From contig NC_009043.1 in the NCBI RefSeq assembly GCF_000209165.1, forward strand, positions 1,116,001 to 1,180,000: DNA of 64,000 bases. Direction: 5' to 3'. Below the pieces are notes generated by a model. It searched no databases and had not been told where the DNA came from. It was given only the letters and a program-made list of their open reading frames with translations. A program made the translations under genes and the position numbers. This document shows, piece after piece, positions 19,486-28,408 of this stretch. The stretch's first letter is position 1. Every line of letters starts with the position of its first letter. This DNA is from Scheffersomyces stipitis CBS 6054. Its lineage: Eukaryota; Ascomycota; Pichiomycetes; Serinales; Debaryomycetaceae.

Positions 19486-20883
19486 TTACCATATTATTCT
19501 CTGAATGCTACCCGGCTCACTTGCCCATGTAAACTCATAGTTTAAGAATACTAATGTAGTAACAACGTTTATAGTGTTTAACCAAATAAACTCCAAGTAG
19601 TGTCTCTTTGTGTTGACAGGCTTTATGAAGAGTCTGAATATCACCAATGGAACAATGTAGTATCGTGGTTCAAATAATGGCGAAGGAATGATAGTCAAGC
19701 ACACTGCGGCCAAGTAGCACACAATGGTGACAAATCTCATGTTGATCTTATCACTTTGGGACAATGAACTAATTATAGAATAGGTTGCAAAGTGGTATAA
19801 TGGCACAGCTATGATGTAACTCTTTGGATGGCTAATGAGTCGCTTGAATATGTAGAATGTATAATGTCTATTATCAGCCAACAAGAATGGATGGACAACA
19901 GTAAAATTGTCTATGACGTATTTTATAGCACACAAACTCACCACATTCAAACCGAAATTAAGACCATAGTTTTGAACAAAGACAAATTTGAGGTATCTCT
20001 TCAAACAATGAACATCAAACCATACTGGCCAAGTGAAGAGAACAATAAATGTGAAACAGTAAAAGACTTGAACCACGTGCAATTGGATTTCGTGATTCTC
20101 TTTATCGCCAAAGGTAATACCACCATTGATCTTGAGAAAAATCGCAAAGAGCACAGCATTTATTACGAATGGAATTATCTTGAACCAGTTCTTAAAGAAC
20201 AGAGATATGAACAGCAGTGTCTGAGCCAAGAAGTTAGGACTCTCGCCTCTTTTTCTGACTACACTTCTTTCCACAAGTACAGCAAGAATGAAGGCGACCC
20301 AAACGATATTTGTTTGTCTGAACCACAAACTCAACAAACCAAGTAATCCACTGCAATAAGCCTGGTAGTCTCTCACAGGTTTGGACATGACAATTGTAAG
20401 TGCTAGCACTACAAATACTGTTGACCATATGTCAGTATAGAACAAGAAATAGTAGGTGAATAGCAACGGCTGGGACGCTATGTTGATCGAAAGGTATTGG
20501 TTTCCATAAGATTTCTTGAAACGATGAGCAATTGCCAAAAGAGCAAAGAAACCTAGTAAATTCACTGATCTCAAGATATCGTAGTTTCCACAATAGTAGT
20601 TCGATTCTGCCCCAGAAAGCTTCTGAATGGCATTCGTGTATAAGAACCCCAATACGTACAACCCTGGTGGAGTTGTGATCTTGTTGTCCCATTCGTGGAA
20701 TTTATGTTGGCAGTACTTCTGGCACTGGCGGATATGGAAGTATTCGTCTATGTATGGGTTCTTGACCTTGAGACTGACTTGATGATGGACATATCCGCAG
20801 AATGCAACTGTACTCAATGTTAGCAAGAGTGTAATGAGTCTCTTGCGGACTATGGAGCCACCCCTAGGTATAACCAACGCCAT
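19486..20883 (-). CDS. ALG10: Dol-P-Glc alpha-1,2-glucosyltransferase ALG10
   Basis: A 465-residue ER multi-span enzyme that adds the third and last glucose to the dolichol-linked N-glycan precursor (also called DIE2). The lumenal loop after the first span has the family signature: NPYIDEYFHIRQCQKYC, then EWDNKITTPPGLY. This contains the D-E pair and the TPPGLY motif of Alg10 and related DolP-sugar transferases. About ten further hydrophobic segments follow, with FRQTNIVW in the middle and HPFLLADNRHYTFY near residue 340, both typical of Alg10. It is somewhat shorter than the Saccharomyces protein (525). It is convergent with SMI1 and divergent from AMA1. Confidence 0.94.
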   Translation of the reverse strand: MALVIPRGGSIVRKRLITLLLTLSTVAFCGYVHHQVSLKVKNPYIDEYFHIRQCQKYCQHKFHEWDNKITTPPGLYVLGFLYTNAIQKLSGAESNYYCGNYDILRSVNLLGFFALLAIAHRFKKSYGNQYLSINIASQPLLFTYYFLFYTDIWSTVFVVLALTIVMSKPVRDYQAYCSGLLGLLSLWFRQTNIVWVAFILAVLVERSVVRKRGESPNFLAQTLLFISLFFKNWFKIIPFVINAVLFAIFLKINGGITFGDKENHEIQLHVVQVFYCFTFIVLFTWPVWFDVHCLKRYLKFVFVQNYGLNFGLNVVSLCAIKYVIDNFTVVHPFLLADNRHYTFYIFKRLISHPKSYIIAVPLYHFATYSIISSLSQSDKINMRFVTIVCYLAAVCLTIIPSPLFEPRYYIVPLVIFRLFIKPVNTKRHYLEFIWLNTINVVTTLVFLNYEFTWASEPGSIQRIIW

Positions 20884-21244
20884 AGTCGGATATGAGGCAA
20901 GGCTATTATGACTACAATAATAAATATAGCTGGCAATTAGGAAAGCTAATGAGTAAATGAATACTGAATTTTTCAGCCAAATAGATTTAATATTCGCGTT
21001 GAGTGTTTACTATGGGACAAAAATATAGGCGCCAAAATCTGGGAATTGAGACAGGCTGCAAAATATATCTCTTCTCTAAAAGTTAACCACACCAACAAAT
21101 GCATATGATCTTGTAAAACTCGAAGGGACTTAGAAGAAAGAATTACAGTCGACTGATATCTGAAAAGTGCAAAACAGTACAAAATAAAGGAAATTCTGGT
21201 TCTCTTGTGTATTCTCTCATTCATATTCAAAGCTACAAAGAACA
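20884..21244. other. Intergenic between divergent ALG10 and AMA1
   Basis: A shared promoter region of 361 bp. No consensus URS1 or mid-sporulation element could be identified with confidence; CACAAA-like A-rich words occur but do not match fully. Confidence 0.45.
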
Positions 21245-22885
21245 ATGTCTTCTACTTCCAATTTGACTGGGCACAACCGCCTGGTTTCCAACTCGTGGCT
21301 AGAAACTAACAGATATATTCCTTCCCATTCATCTTCTCTGGCCTATAGAAATCCAAATCTACAAGATGGCCCTAGTAGCCAATCTCTGGAGCCAGAGGTA
21401 GCCAGCATTTCCTTGAGGGAAGACCTTCTTTTCAATAGCAATAGGGATGTCAACAGAGTAGCACACTCTCAGATTGGCAGACAAGTAGGCAAGATTCCTT
21501 CAAAGAAATCCCCTGATGGTGATTCTTACCAAGAATGGATAGCTGACGCTCTTGGGTTCTCAAACGAGCTGAAGGTTCTACAATTCGAACACAACAGATC
21601 CCCCAAGGACAAAAGCAGAATGCAGAGAGGGGGAAGAAGTCAAGGGTCCAGAAGCAATAGCCATGGCTCCATCGAGATTGCGGGTCCACTTCTATCTACC
21701 TCTACTTCTAAGGAAGTTATACAATTATTGGCTTCCAGTAAACTTGAACAGGAAGCTCCCAGAACCAGACCTGCCACAATATTGACGGCAAAGGATATTC
21801 TCCAAGCTCCAGGATTGAGAAACGACTTCTACTTGAATTTGGTGAGTTGGTCAAAGATGACTAACAAAGTTTTGGTCGGACTTGGAAGCCACTCATATTT
21901 ATGGGGAGTGGACAATAAAGTGGAAGAAGTCAATTGTATTTCTAAAGAAACCATCACAGCAGTATCTTGTTCTGATTCCGAGTTGGCAATTATAGCTACG
22001 TATGGGGGCCATATATATTTGGTTGATATCGAACATAACACTCTTCGTTCGACATACTACAATAATGGGAAATGTATGTTTTGTTTTGCTTGGGTGCCAA
22101 ACTCCCAGATGTTTCTAGCAGGGGATGAAGATGGAGAAGTATATTCTTTTGAAATAGACAAGAACATGTTCTACGCATTGAGTTTGAAGAACAAAGTCAA
22201 ATGCAATCTGCAACAGATATGTGGTAATTATAAACCTATACCCATTACAATCTAGTACAGGGAAAATACTGACAATACACTAGGAATGGCCATAAATTGC
22301 CAAGGAACGGAGGTTGCTATAGGTGGAAACGATAATCGTTGCTCGTTGTGGCAGCTTCTTCCCACTGCAGAAGTACATTTACGATTCATTCTTCCACACA
22401 ATGCTGCTATCAAGGCAATAGCCTTTTGCCCGTGGACAAGTTCTCTATTGGCTACTGGGGGAGGGAGTAAAGACAGAAAGATTCGCTTCTGGCATACAAA
22501 TAGTGGAACGTTGCTCAAGGAGTTCAGCACTAGTGGCCAGATCACTTCACTAGTATGGTCAAGTTTCCGCAAAGAAATCACTGCTACGTTTGGGTTTGGC
22601 AGCGAGAAGAAGTCGTACCTAATGCAAGTCTACTCATATCCCCTGATGGCTACGCTTGTTGAAGTTCCAGCTACTCTTAACTTGAGAATCCTTTCTTCCA
22701 CACTCAGTCCAGACGGGACCTGTTTGTGTGTTGCAACCAATGATTCTACGATTCGTATTTACAAGCTCTGGGAGAAAACACACAAGTTGGTGAAGTCGCC
22801 CGATTCGCTGGGGTATGGAAGCTACGGGAGCTCACTTATAGATCTACAAGAAGGGGTGGTCAAGCGTGGTGAGACCATCAGATGA
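21245..22885 (+). CDS. AMA1: Meiotic APC/C activator AMA1 (Cdc20/Cdh1 family), one intron
   Basis: A WD40 activator of the anaphase-promoting complex. The coding sequence is 21245-22223 joined to 22284-22885, giving 526 residues. The junction splits a Gly codon (G|GA) and produces QQICGMAINCQGTEVAIGGN, the expected blade sequence. A C-box-like NRYIPSHS lies at about residues 20-27. WD repeats run from about residue 195 to the end. The protein ends in Ile-Arg, the IR tail that docks on the APC. Absence of a Cdh1-type N-terminus and resemblance of the loops favour Ama1. Without splicing, translation stops after ten intron-coded residues at 22255. Saccharomyces AMA1 also carries an internal intron, spliced in meiosis with Mer1. 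Confidence 0.9.
22224..22283 (+). other. AMA1 intron, 60 nt, weak donor and Mer1-element-like word
   Basis: Donor GTAATT (off consensus), branch point TACTGAC at 22267-22273, acceptor TAG at 22281-22283. ATACCCAT at 22238-22245 is one base off the Mer1 intronic enhancer AYACCCUY. The intron contains an in-frame stop (22253-22255). Confidence 0.88.
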
Positions 22886-23224
22886 ATGAAATTGACCGGA
22901 AAAGTATAAGCAAACCCGACCACACTATGACCTTTCCAAGAAAGTTGTAGGTGCAAAATGGTGCGCAGCAGTTTTTCCGCAGCAAGCGGTTAGGAGAAAT
23001 TTCCCAATAGAGTGTGACGTAATGCGCACCATGCATAGAAAAAGGATAGCATTGCCCCTCGAATAGGATGATATATTAAAGGTGATCTTTTGGAATTTTC
23101 AGACTCTCTTTGATTTACTGTTGTGATTTCAAATTTTGTTCTACTTTTTTTTACGCTACATTCATAATAGTTTTTACTCCGTCGCAGATATCTGTCGCTT
23201 TCCCATATATATTACATCTGAAAC
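22886..23224. other. Intergenic: AMA1 3' end and promoter of the SH3 gene
   Basis: Contains two GC-containing words (GGTGCGCAGCAG, ATGCGCACCATGCAT) at about 22951-23036 and a T-rich tract before the next start. No ORF or RNA recognised. Confidence 0.4.
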
Positions 23225-24091
23225 ATGTCTGTTCCGTTAATCAATCGTTCCTTGACTACAATTAGAACCGAGCTCGAGTTCTTGAAGGACTCTGAAGTCA
23301 TCACCGAGGAATTGTACCAAAAGTTGAACCAGAGCCTTCCTGCAAAATTCACCAAGGATATGAACGCTTGGGGTGTAGAGAAGCTCGGCTTAGGTAACAA
23401 CAACAACAACAACAGCACCACTACTGCCACTGATAGAATTGCTGAAGATTTGGCTATGACTACTATTTCAACTCCTTCTCAAATCGAAGCTCCCCCACAC
23501 CCTCCACGCTCAAACTCCACCGCTAAGAATATTGGTTACTGTAAAGTCTTATACGACTACCGTGCACTGGAAGCGGACGACTTGGATCTCAAGAAGGAAG
23601 ACCGTATAGCCATCGTCCAACACTTGTCACCTGACTGGTGGAAAGGATACAAACAAGATTCGTCTCCAGAAAAGGCAGGGGTATTTCCTTCCAATTACGT
23701 AGTGGAGATCACTGAGAAGGAGTTCCAGGACTCTTTCAATAGGGCACCTACTACAGTTCCAGAAAAGGCATCATACAAACCACAAAACAATTTGTATCAG
23801 CAACACCAAATGCCTCCTCCAGATTACGGTTCTCCATATGGACAGCCTCCAGTGCAACACCAACCTTCATATGGTGGATACGCTCAATATCCTCCTCCTT
23901 CAACTAACTACTATCAACCTCCTCCACCTCAGCAACAACCTCAGCAAGTTCAACAAGTTGAGGTTCAACCACAGTCATCGGGAGTTAATGCTCATCCTCA
24001 TTTGAAGAAGTTTGGAAGCAAGTTGGGTAATGCGGCTATCTTTGGTGCCGGTGCCACAATCGGTAGTAATGTGGTCAACTCCATTTTCTAA
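23225..24091 (+). CDS. SH3-domain protein of the LSB1/PIN3 (LSB2) family
   Basis: A 288-residue actin-patch adaptor of the Lsb1/Pin3 type. These bind Las17/WASP through SH3 and modulate actin assembly and, in Saccharomyces, prion induction. The N-terminal helical region (1-55) is followed by a poly-Asn run of six residues (about 59-64). The SH3 domain (about 101-163) has ALYDY-like VLYDYRALEADDLDL, the DWWKGY Trp pair and GVFPSNYV. The rest is Pro/Gln/Tyr-rich with a PPDY motif suitable for Rsp5. The C-terminus, GNAAIFGAGATIGSNVVNSIF, is the family's hydrophobic Gly-rich end. The length exceeds Pin3 (215) because of a longer Q/P-rich stretch. Confidence 0.9.
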   Translation: MSVPLINRSLTTIRTELEFLKDSEVITEELYQKLNQSLPAKFTKDMNAWGVEKLGLGNNNNNNSTTTATDRIAEDLAMTTISTPSQIEAPPHPPRSNSTAKNIGYCKVLYDYRALEADDLDLKKEDRIAIVQHLSPDWWKGYKQDSSPEKAGVFPSNYVVEITEKEFQDSFNRAPTTVPEKASYKPQNNLYQQHQMPPPDYGSPYGQPPVQHQPSYGGYAQYPPPSTNYYQPPPPQQQPQQVQQVEVQPQSSGVNAHPHLKKFGSKLGNAAIFGAGATIGSNVVNSIF

Positions 24092-24334
24092 TAAGTATAT
24101 AGTGATGTTTTGTGTATGCTAGATTAACAATTTTCAATGCAAAGTATTTGGTTTACGATGCCAGTATTCGAAGTATTCAGTTCCATAAGCATCAATACTA
24201 GACAAAGTATTTATTTGAAGCATAAAGTAGTCCAAGCTAGTTCACAATATATCATACTGCTATAGCAATTACATGCTGTTTATCATGAAATGTTCATTTT
24301 TCTATGTACAATGGTTCGAACCTGTTTATTTACC

Positions 24335-25243
24335 TCATTTACGACTATCCGTCACAGTATTCAACAACAAAGTATCGTTATCCAACAAGATTCTGTTAGG
24401 CGAATTGGCAAGGATGGTGGCAATTTCCCTGGCAGTGTCCAATCTCTTCAACTCAACGTAATCCTTGGATTTCTTGATTGCTTCACCAATCAACTCGGCA
24501 GATTTAGCTTCACCAGAGGCCTTGACGACCAATTGCTGTTTTTCCTGGATGGCCTTGTCGACTACAAAGGCAGCTCTTTGGGCATCTTGCTGGGCAATCT
24601 GCTTAGCTTCTACTGCAGCACTGAACTCAGGCGAAAACGTCATGAATGTTAAAGAAACATCGTCTAAGTCAATATTGAACTTGGCAGCACGACGAACCAA
24701 GTTGTCCTTCACTAAACGTGAAACTTTTTCTCTCTGAGTGATCAATTGCGATGCGTTAAACTGGGCTACAACAGACTTCAACACTTCGTTGACAATCGAA
24801 GGCAAGACTTTTTCATCATAATCAGTTCCCAACGTTCTAAAGATTGTAGGCAACTGCAAGATGTCAGGTCTGAACAACACTCTGCATGTGATGTTGACCA
24901 TCTGCAAATCCTTTGTGCCGGTTAAAGAGGCGACGTTTCTTGGTTTGGCACGGACATCGTAGATGATAGGTCTCTGGAACCAAGGTATGACAAAGTGAGT
25001 ACCTTCAGGGTAAATACGTGGTTGCACTCCACCAATACGAGAGTAGATAATGGCTCTCTGACCACCGTCGACATTGAAAAGAGCATTTTGGGCAACGAGA
25101 GAAACACCTCCCAACAACAATAACCCACCTACTCCAGCGAAAATTCCAAAGGGAGATCTGGGAGGTCCTCCTCCAGTAGACTTGGCTTGGGCTGCTCGAC
25201 GTCTTAATTCCTGGGATAAATTCTTCCAGTTCTGGTTACTCAT
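24335..25243 (-). CDS. PHB2: Prohibitin 2, mitochondrial inner membrane
   Basis: A 302-residue subunit of the ring-shaped Phb1/Phb2 complex that scaffolds the inner membrane and the m-AAA protease. Its N-terminus is Arg-rich with a hydrophobic anchor at about residues 35-55. The SPFH/PHB domain follows (RAIIYSRIGGVQPRIYPEGT onward), including LTGTKDLQMVNITCRVLFRP and FNASQLITQREKVS. A C-terminal coiled coil (about 200-275) contains EAKQIAQQDAQRA and GEAKSAELIG. The length fits Saccharomyces Phb2 (310). It is convergent with the SH3 gene (243 bp between stops). One copy of the dispersed 13-bp element lies about 220 bp upstream. Confidence 0.97.
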   Translation of the reverse strand: MSNQNWKNLSQELRRRAAQAKSTGGGPPRSPFGIFAGVGGLLLLGGVSLVAQNALFNVDGGQRAIIYSRIGGVQPRIYPEGTHFVIPWFQRPIIYDVRAKPRNVASLTGTKDLQMVNITCRVLFRPDILQLPTIFRTLGTDYDEKVLPSIVNEVLKSVVAQFNASQLITQREKVSRLVKDNLVRRAAKFNIDLDDVSLTFMTFSPEFSAAVEAKQIAQQDAQRAAFVVDKAIQEKQQLVVKASGEAKSAELIGEAIKKSKDYVELKRLDTAREIATILANSPNRILLDNDTLLLNTVTDSRK

Positions 25244-25648
25244 TATTGACTAGTTGAGAATTATGGTGATAGTTTCACGACGAAATTTCGGAATAAGAAC
25301 AAGTAATTGAGAAAAAGTACAAGCAAGGAAGTTGATTGAATTTCTGTAGAATTGGAAAGAGAAGGTTGCCTTCGTTAAATTGCGAATGTCTAATTGCCAT
25401 TGACAATGTCGTTTTTAATGGACAAATATAATAGTGAGAATGCGACATTGCAACTATTTTATCTTTTGCACCCATTTATTGAATTGCTAATTGTAGGATA
25501 GTGATTGTTATCAGACATATATTCTATGTAAGAGACATTTTGTTGTAATTACTTATTTTGTCCTTCTATCTGATTATTATGATTATCATCTATTAAGTTC
25601 TCTTCTTCTTTGGGTACCATCTATCCAATGCACTATGTAAACGAACGA
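25244..25648. other. Intergenic: PHB2 promoter and MTC6 3' end
   Basis: 405 bp between two minus-strand genes. Holds a dispersed 13-bp element. A/T-rich otherwise; nothing else recognised. Confidence 0.55.
25464..25476 (+). repeat. Dispersed 13-bp element, copy 2
   Basis: Exact TTTTGCACCCATT in the PHB2 upstream region. It is followed five bases later by AATTGCTA, the best match to the second half at 11190. Confidence 0.6.
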
Positions 25649-27430
25649 CTAGGATGGAACACCCTCATAGTCATGTTTTTTGTTATATTCTACAATCACT
25701 CTCTTCCAATACCGTCTTCTATTGGTCTGGATAGGGTTGACGCGGAATATCTTTTCCAAAAACACCAAGAAAAGAACAACTACAGCTACAACAAAACTAG
25801 GAGCGATCAACCCTGCCAAACCAGCTTCACTGACAGTCCTTTGATAAGGACATTCAGCATAAGGTCCTCCAGAAACAAAACAATTACTGACAGTAATGTC
25901 GTTGAGATCGATCCAGACAGGATATATAGCCTCCTGAATCCGAATGGAATTCTGTAACGACATCATTTCTACACTCAGCGACGGTAAACTGAACCTGTAG
26001 CCTTCGGGACAAGTTAGATCCTTGTAAGCTTCAAAGTATTGTTTTTTCTCTTTTGGGATAATCCAATCGTTGGGTGACTCATCGTTCTGACAAGCATAGT
26101 GAAGTGCTCTATAGCAGTTTTGCACCGTCCAGCCATTTTCATTCACAGCTACACATTGATATGCAACTTGTGAACCATCCGCAGAAGAATCATAGTTCGA
26201 ATCCGACTCTGCCAATGTGTAATTGGAATTGGTTGAGTTTAAATTGTACGAGCTAGGAGCTCTAGGTTCACCTTTTGCCCAAGACCAGAACGAAATGGGC
26301 ATGAATGTGTCTGCTATAGCCAGAATATTCGAAGTCAGTACATTGTTTAGATTGGGGATTTGGTACTGTGTAGCATTCAAGATAGGTGAGTATCCACACC
26401 TCAAGTACTGCGAGTACGTGTCATTTGTAAATGGATAGCCATCTTCATCAATAACATATCTGAAATGTGTAGCTAGCGATAATTTATCGAATGTGGTAAT
26501 GTTGAAAACGGGAGAAGTGTTGATTTCGTCACAGTTAGAAAGCACTTCTGAATTGGAGTTGGAAACTATAGTGCTGGCCAAATCCATGCTCAGAAAGAAC
26601 ACAGTACTATTATCGGCAGATGAGAAGGAGTATGAGTTAGCTGACGAGTGCAAGTCTACTGTTACGATGTTGATGAAAATACGTTTGAAATACGAGAAGA
26701 GCACCGTGTCTAACAGTGGAAGGGAATTTGTGCTCTGGTTGTAGAAAGACGAATACTCCTGGTTTTGCATCTGTGAGGTTCTGTAGGTTGCCAAGTCCGA
26801 CGGACTGAACACATACGAGCCGAGCGAGGCAAAGGTGTTAGCCAACGTCGAGTTTCCAAGAGCATTGAAAGCTGGATTCGAAGACGTATACGTCGATGTT
26901 GTTACTGACGTCTTGTTGGAAGTTGTGGCCAGAATAGTCTTTAAATTGATGAGAAGCTCAAGGAGGTTGACTTCCAAATTCGTGTGAGTCGAAGAAATAA
27001 ATGATGCGATAGAGTTCATCAACTGGTCTACAGTTAATCCCACCTCGCAACGGTACTGCTGTCCGTTCCAATATAGGTCCACGACGTCGTCTAGGCTATT
27101 AGTGACGTTTGACGGGAACGGAGCGGGACAAAGCTGCCATATGTGGGTGAATTCGTTCCAATAAAGATCAAGCATGAAAGTCTGGACTCCACTGGATAGA
27201 TGGGAAACTACAACATCCAGAGTCAGCTTGACATAGCCATTGGTGTTGTAGACTAAAGAGTTGAGTGAGATTCCAGGAGTCACAAGCTGGTCGATGGGAA
27301 CCGGCTTGCTGACATCCCGTTGTGTTCTTTCTGCTACTGTAAACTGTGACGAGTGTTGTATCATGTCTGGAGCATTTGCTGCTCCAGCCAGCGGTACATA
27401 GACACAGGATAGGAATAATAAAGGTATCAT
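25649..27430 (-). CDS. MTC6: MTC6-like type I membrane protein
   Basis: A 593-residue secretory-pathway membrane protein of the fungal Mtc6 (maintenance of telomere capping 6) family, whose molecular role is unclear. Residues 1-18 form a signal peptide (LLFLSCVYVPLAGAA). The mature start carries QRDVSKPVPIDQLVTPGISLNSLVYN, the family opening. A long lumenal domain follows, with many N-x-S/T sites and conserved Cys. A single span (about residues 539-560) and a short basic cytosolic tail end the protein. It is slightly longer than the Saccharomyces form (526). Despite the genetic name, the topology places it outside the nucleus, so any telomere effect is probably indirect. Confidence 0.85.
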   Translation of the reverse strand: MIPLLFLSCVYVPLAGAANAPDMIQHSSQFTVAERTQRDVSKPVPIDQLVTPGISLNSLVYNTNGYVKLTLDVVVSHLSSGVQTFMLDLYWNEFTHIWQLCPAPFPSNVTNSLDDVVDLYWNGQQYRCEVGLTVDQLMNSIASFISSTHTNLEVNLLELLINLKTILATTSNKTSVTTSTYTSSNPAFNALGNSTLANTFASLGSYVFSPSDLATYRTSQMQNQEYSSFYNQSTNSLPLLDTVLFSYFKRIFINIVTVDLHSSANSYSFSSADNSTVFFLSMDLASTIVSNSNSEVLSNCDEINTSPVFNITTFDKLSLATHFRYVIDEDGYPFTNDTYSQYLRCGYSPILNATQYQIPNLNNVLTSNILAIADTFMPISFWSWAKGEPRAPSSYNLNSTNSNYTLAESDSNYDSSADGSQVAYQCVAVNENGWTVQNCYRALHYACQNDESPNDWIIPKEKKQYFEAYKDLTCPEGYRFSLPSLSVEMMSLQNSIRIQEAIYPVWIDLNDITVSNCFVSGGPYAECPYQRTVSEAGLAGLIAPSFVVAVVVLFLVFLEKIFRVNPIQTNRRRYWKRVIVEYNKKHDYEGVPS

Positions 27431-28408
27431 ATCTGAAACATTTGGTGCTGTTTATTAGAGGATGGTATGGGGTGTTATCAGTAGCACAGTTTCTTAGAAT
27501 ACGAAATGCAGTGGTTCAGTGATGGAGCTTGTGAAAATGAAGGTCAATTCGGTAATTTAGTAATTTGGTATTTTGTACATGATTGATATTTTTGATAAAA
27601 ATGCGCACTGTGAAATAATTGACATTTCGCAACTCTGGCTGCGAATGTCTTCCACAGCAAGAAGACTATGGACATCTTGTGAAGCTAGTGATTTCTGAAC
27701 ATCTCAAGTGAGTTAGTGGGTTCTAAAGAATTGTTAACTCGGAATTAACCAAACGAAATTTAAAACGGGAATTACTTTCCTTATTCAGCAAGCTGTATAT
27801 GACGTGAAAGGTGGACTGGACTCTCTCCAAAACTGAGCCGAAGCATACCGTGAACTCGTTTATGTTACCATTCATCAGCATGTCTTCAACTATTTGACAA
27901 GCGAAATCACTATGATACCAATAAACATGATTGCATCTGGTTTGTTTCTCGTCCGGATTTCATTTCATCCCAAGTCGCAATTCATGGATTTTCCCCAGCC
28001 AACGCGAAGAGATAAGAATGTGTGAAGTTTAAATACACTTGAAAACTCTAGAAGAGTCTTTTTAATTTATACTTATTTGTGTTATAATTCCCCAGTTTAT
28101 GATGTGTACATTTTCTACCATTACAGAAATGTCTACAAATTATTCGCTAAAACTTGTGCATTCCTGGCAAGATTTTGATAACCGTCCAACAGTTAATTGG
28201 AGTCACTTCTATAAGGATCTACGATCTTTTTTCTGCTCGTCACATGACGTCTCCGCAACTCCATCAGATATCGCCAGATATAAATAAATTTCACTTTACA
28301 ACTCTACACTTCCTGGTTTGGTAGCTAGGTCTTTAGGTTTGTTTTTTATTCCAAGCGTCGCTCTTTGCAGGGCCCTCTCCATCGACCCGTAACTATTCAC
28401 GCTGCAAG
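27431..28408. other. Intergenic between divergent MTC6 and GH3-GNAT genes
   Basis: About 980 bp holding both promoters. Besides the TATA box there is a CACATGACGTC word at about 28240. A 62-codon ORF at 28099-28287 ends inside the TATA box and is judged chance. Confidence 0.5.
28279..28286 (+). promoter_or_regulatory. TATA box TATAAATA
   Basis: Lies 123 bp before the GH3-GNAT gene start and is the only clear TATA in its promoter. Confidence 0.55.

Noticed and set aside
19828..20346. 172-codon ORF antisense to ALG10
   Set aside because: Fully inside ALG10 on the other strand, with no independent motif.
24311..24320. GGTTCGAAC word resembling a tRNA B box
   Set aside because: No acceptor stem, D arm or anticodon arm at the right distances; no tRNA was found anywhere in the window.
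28099..28287. 62-codon ORF before the GH3-GNAT gene
   Set aside because: Ends inside the TATA box and has no similarity.
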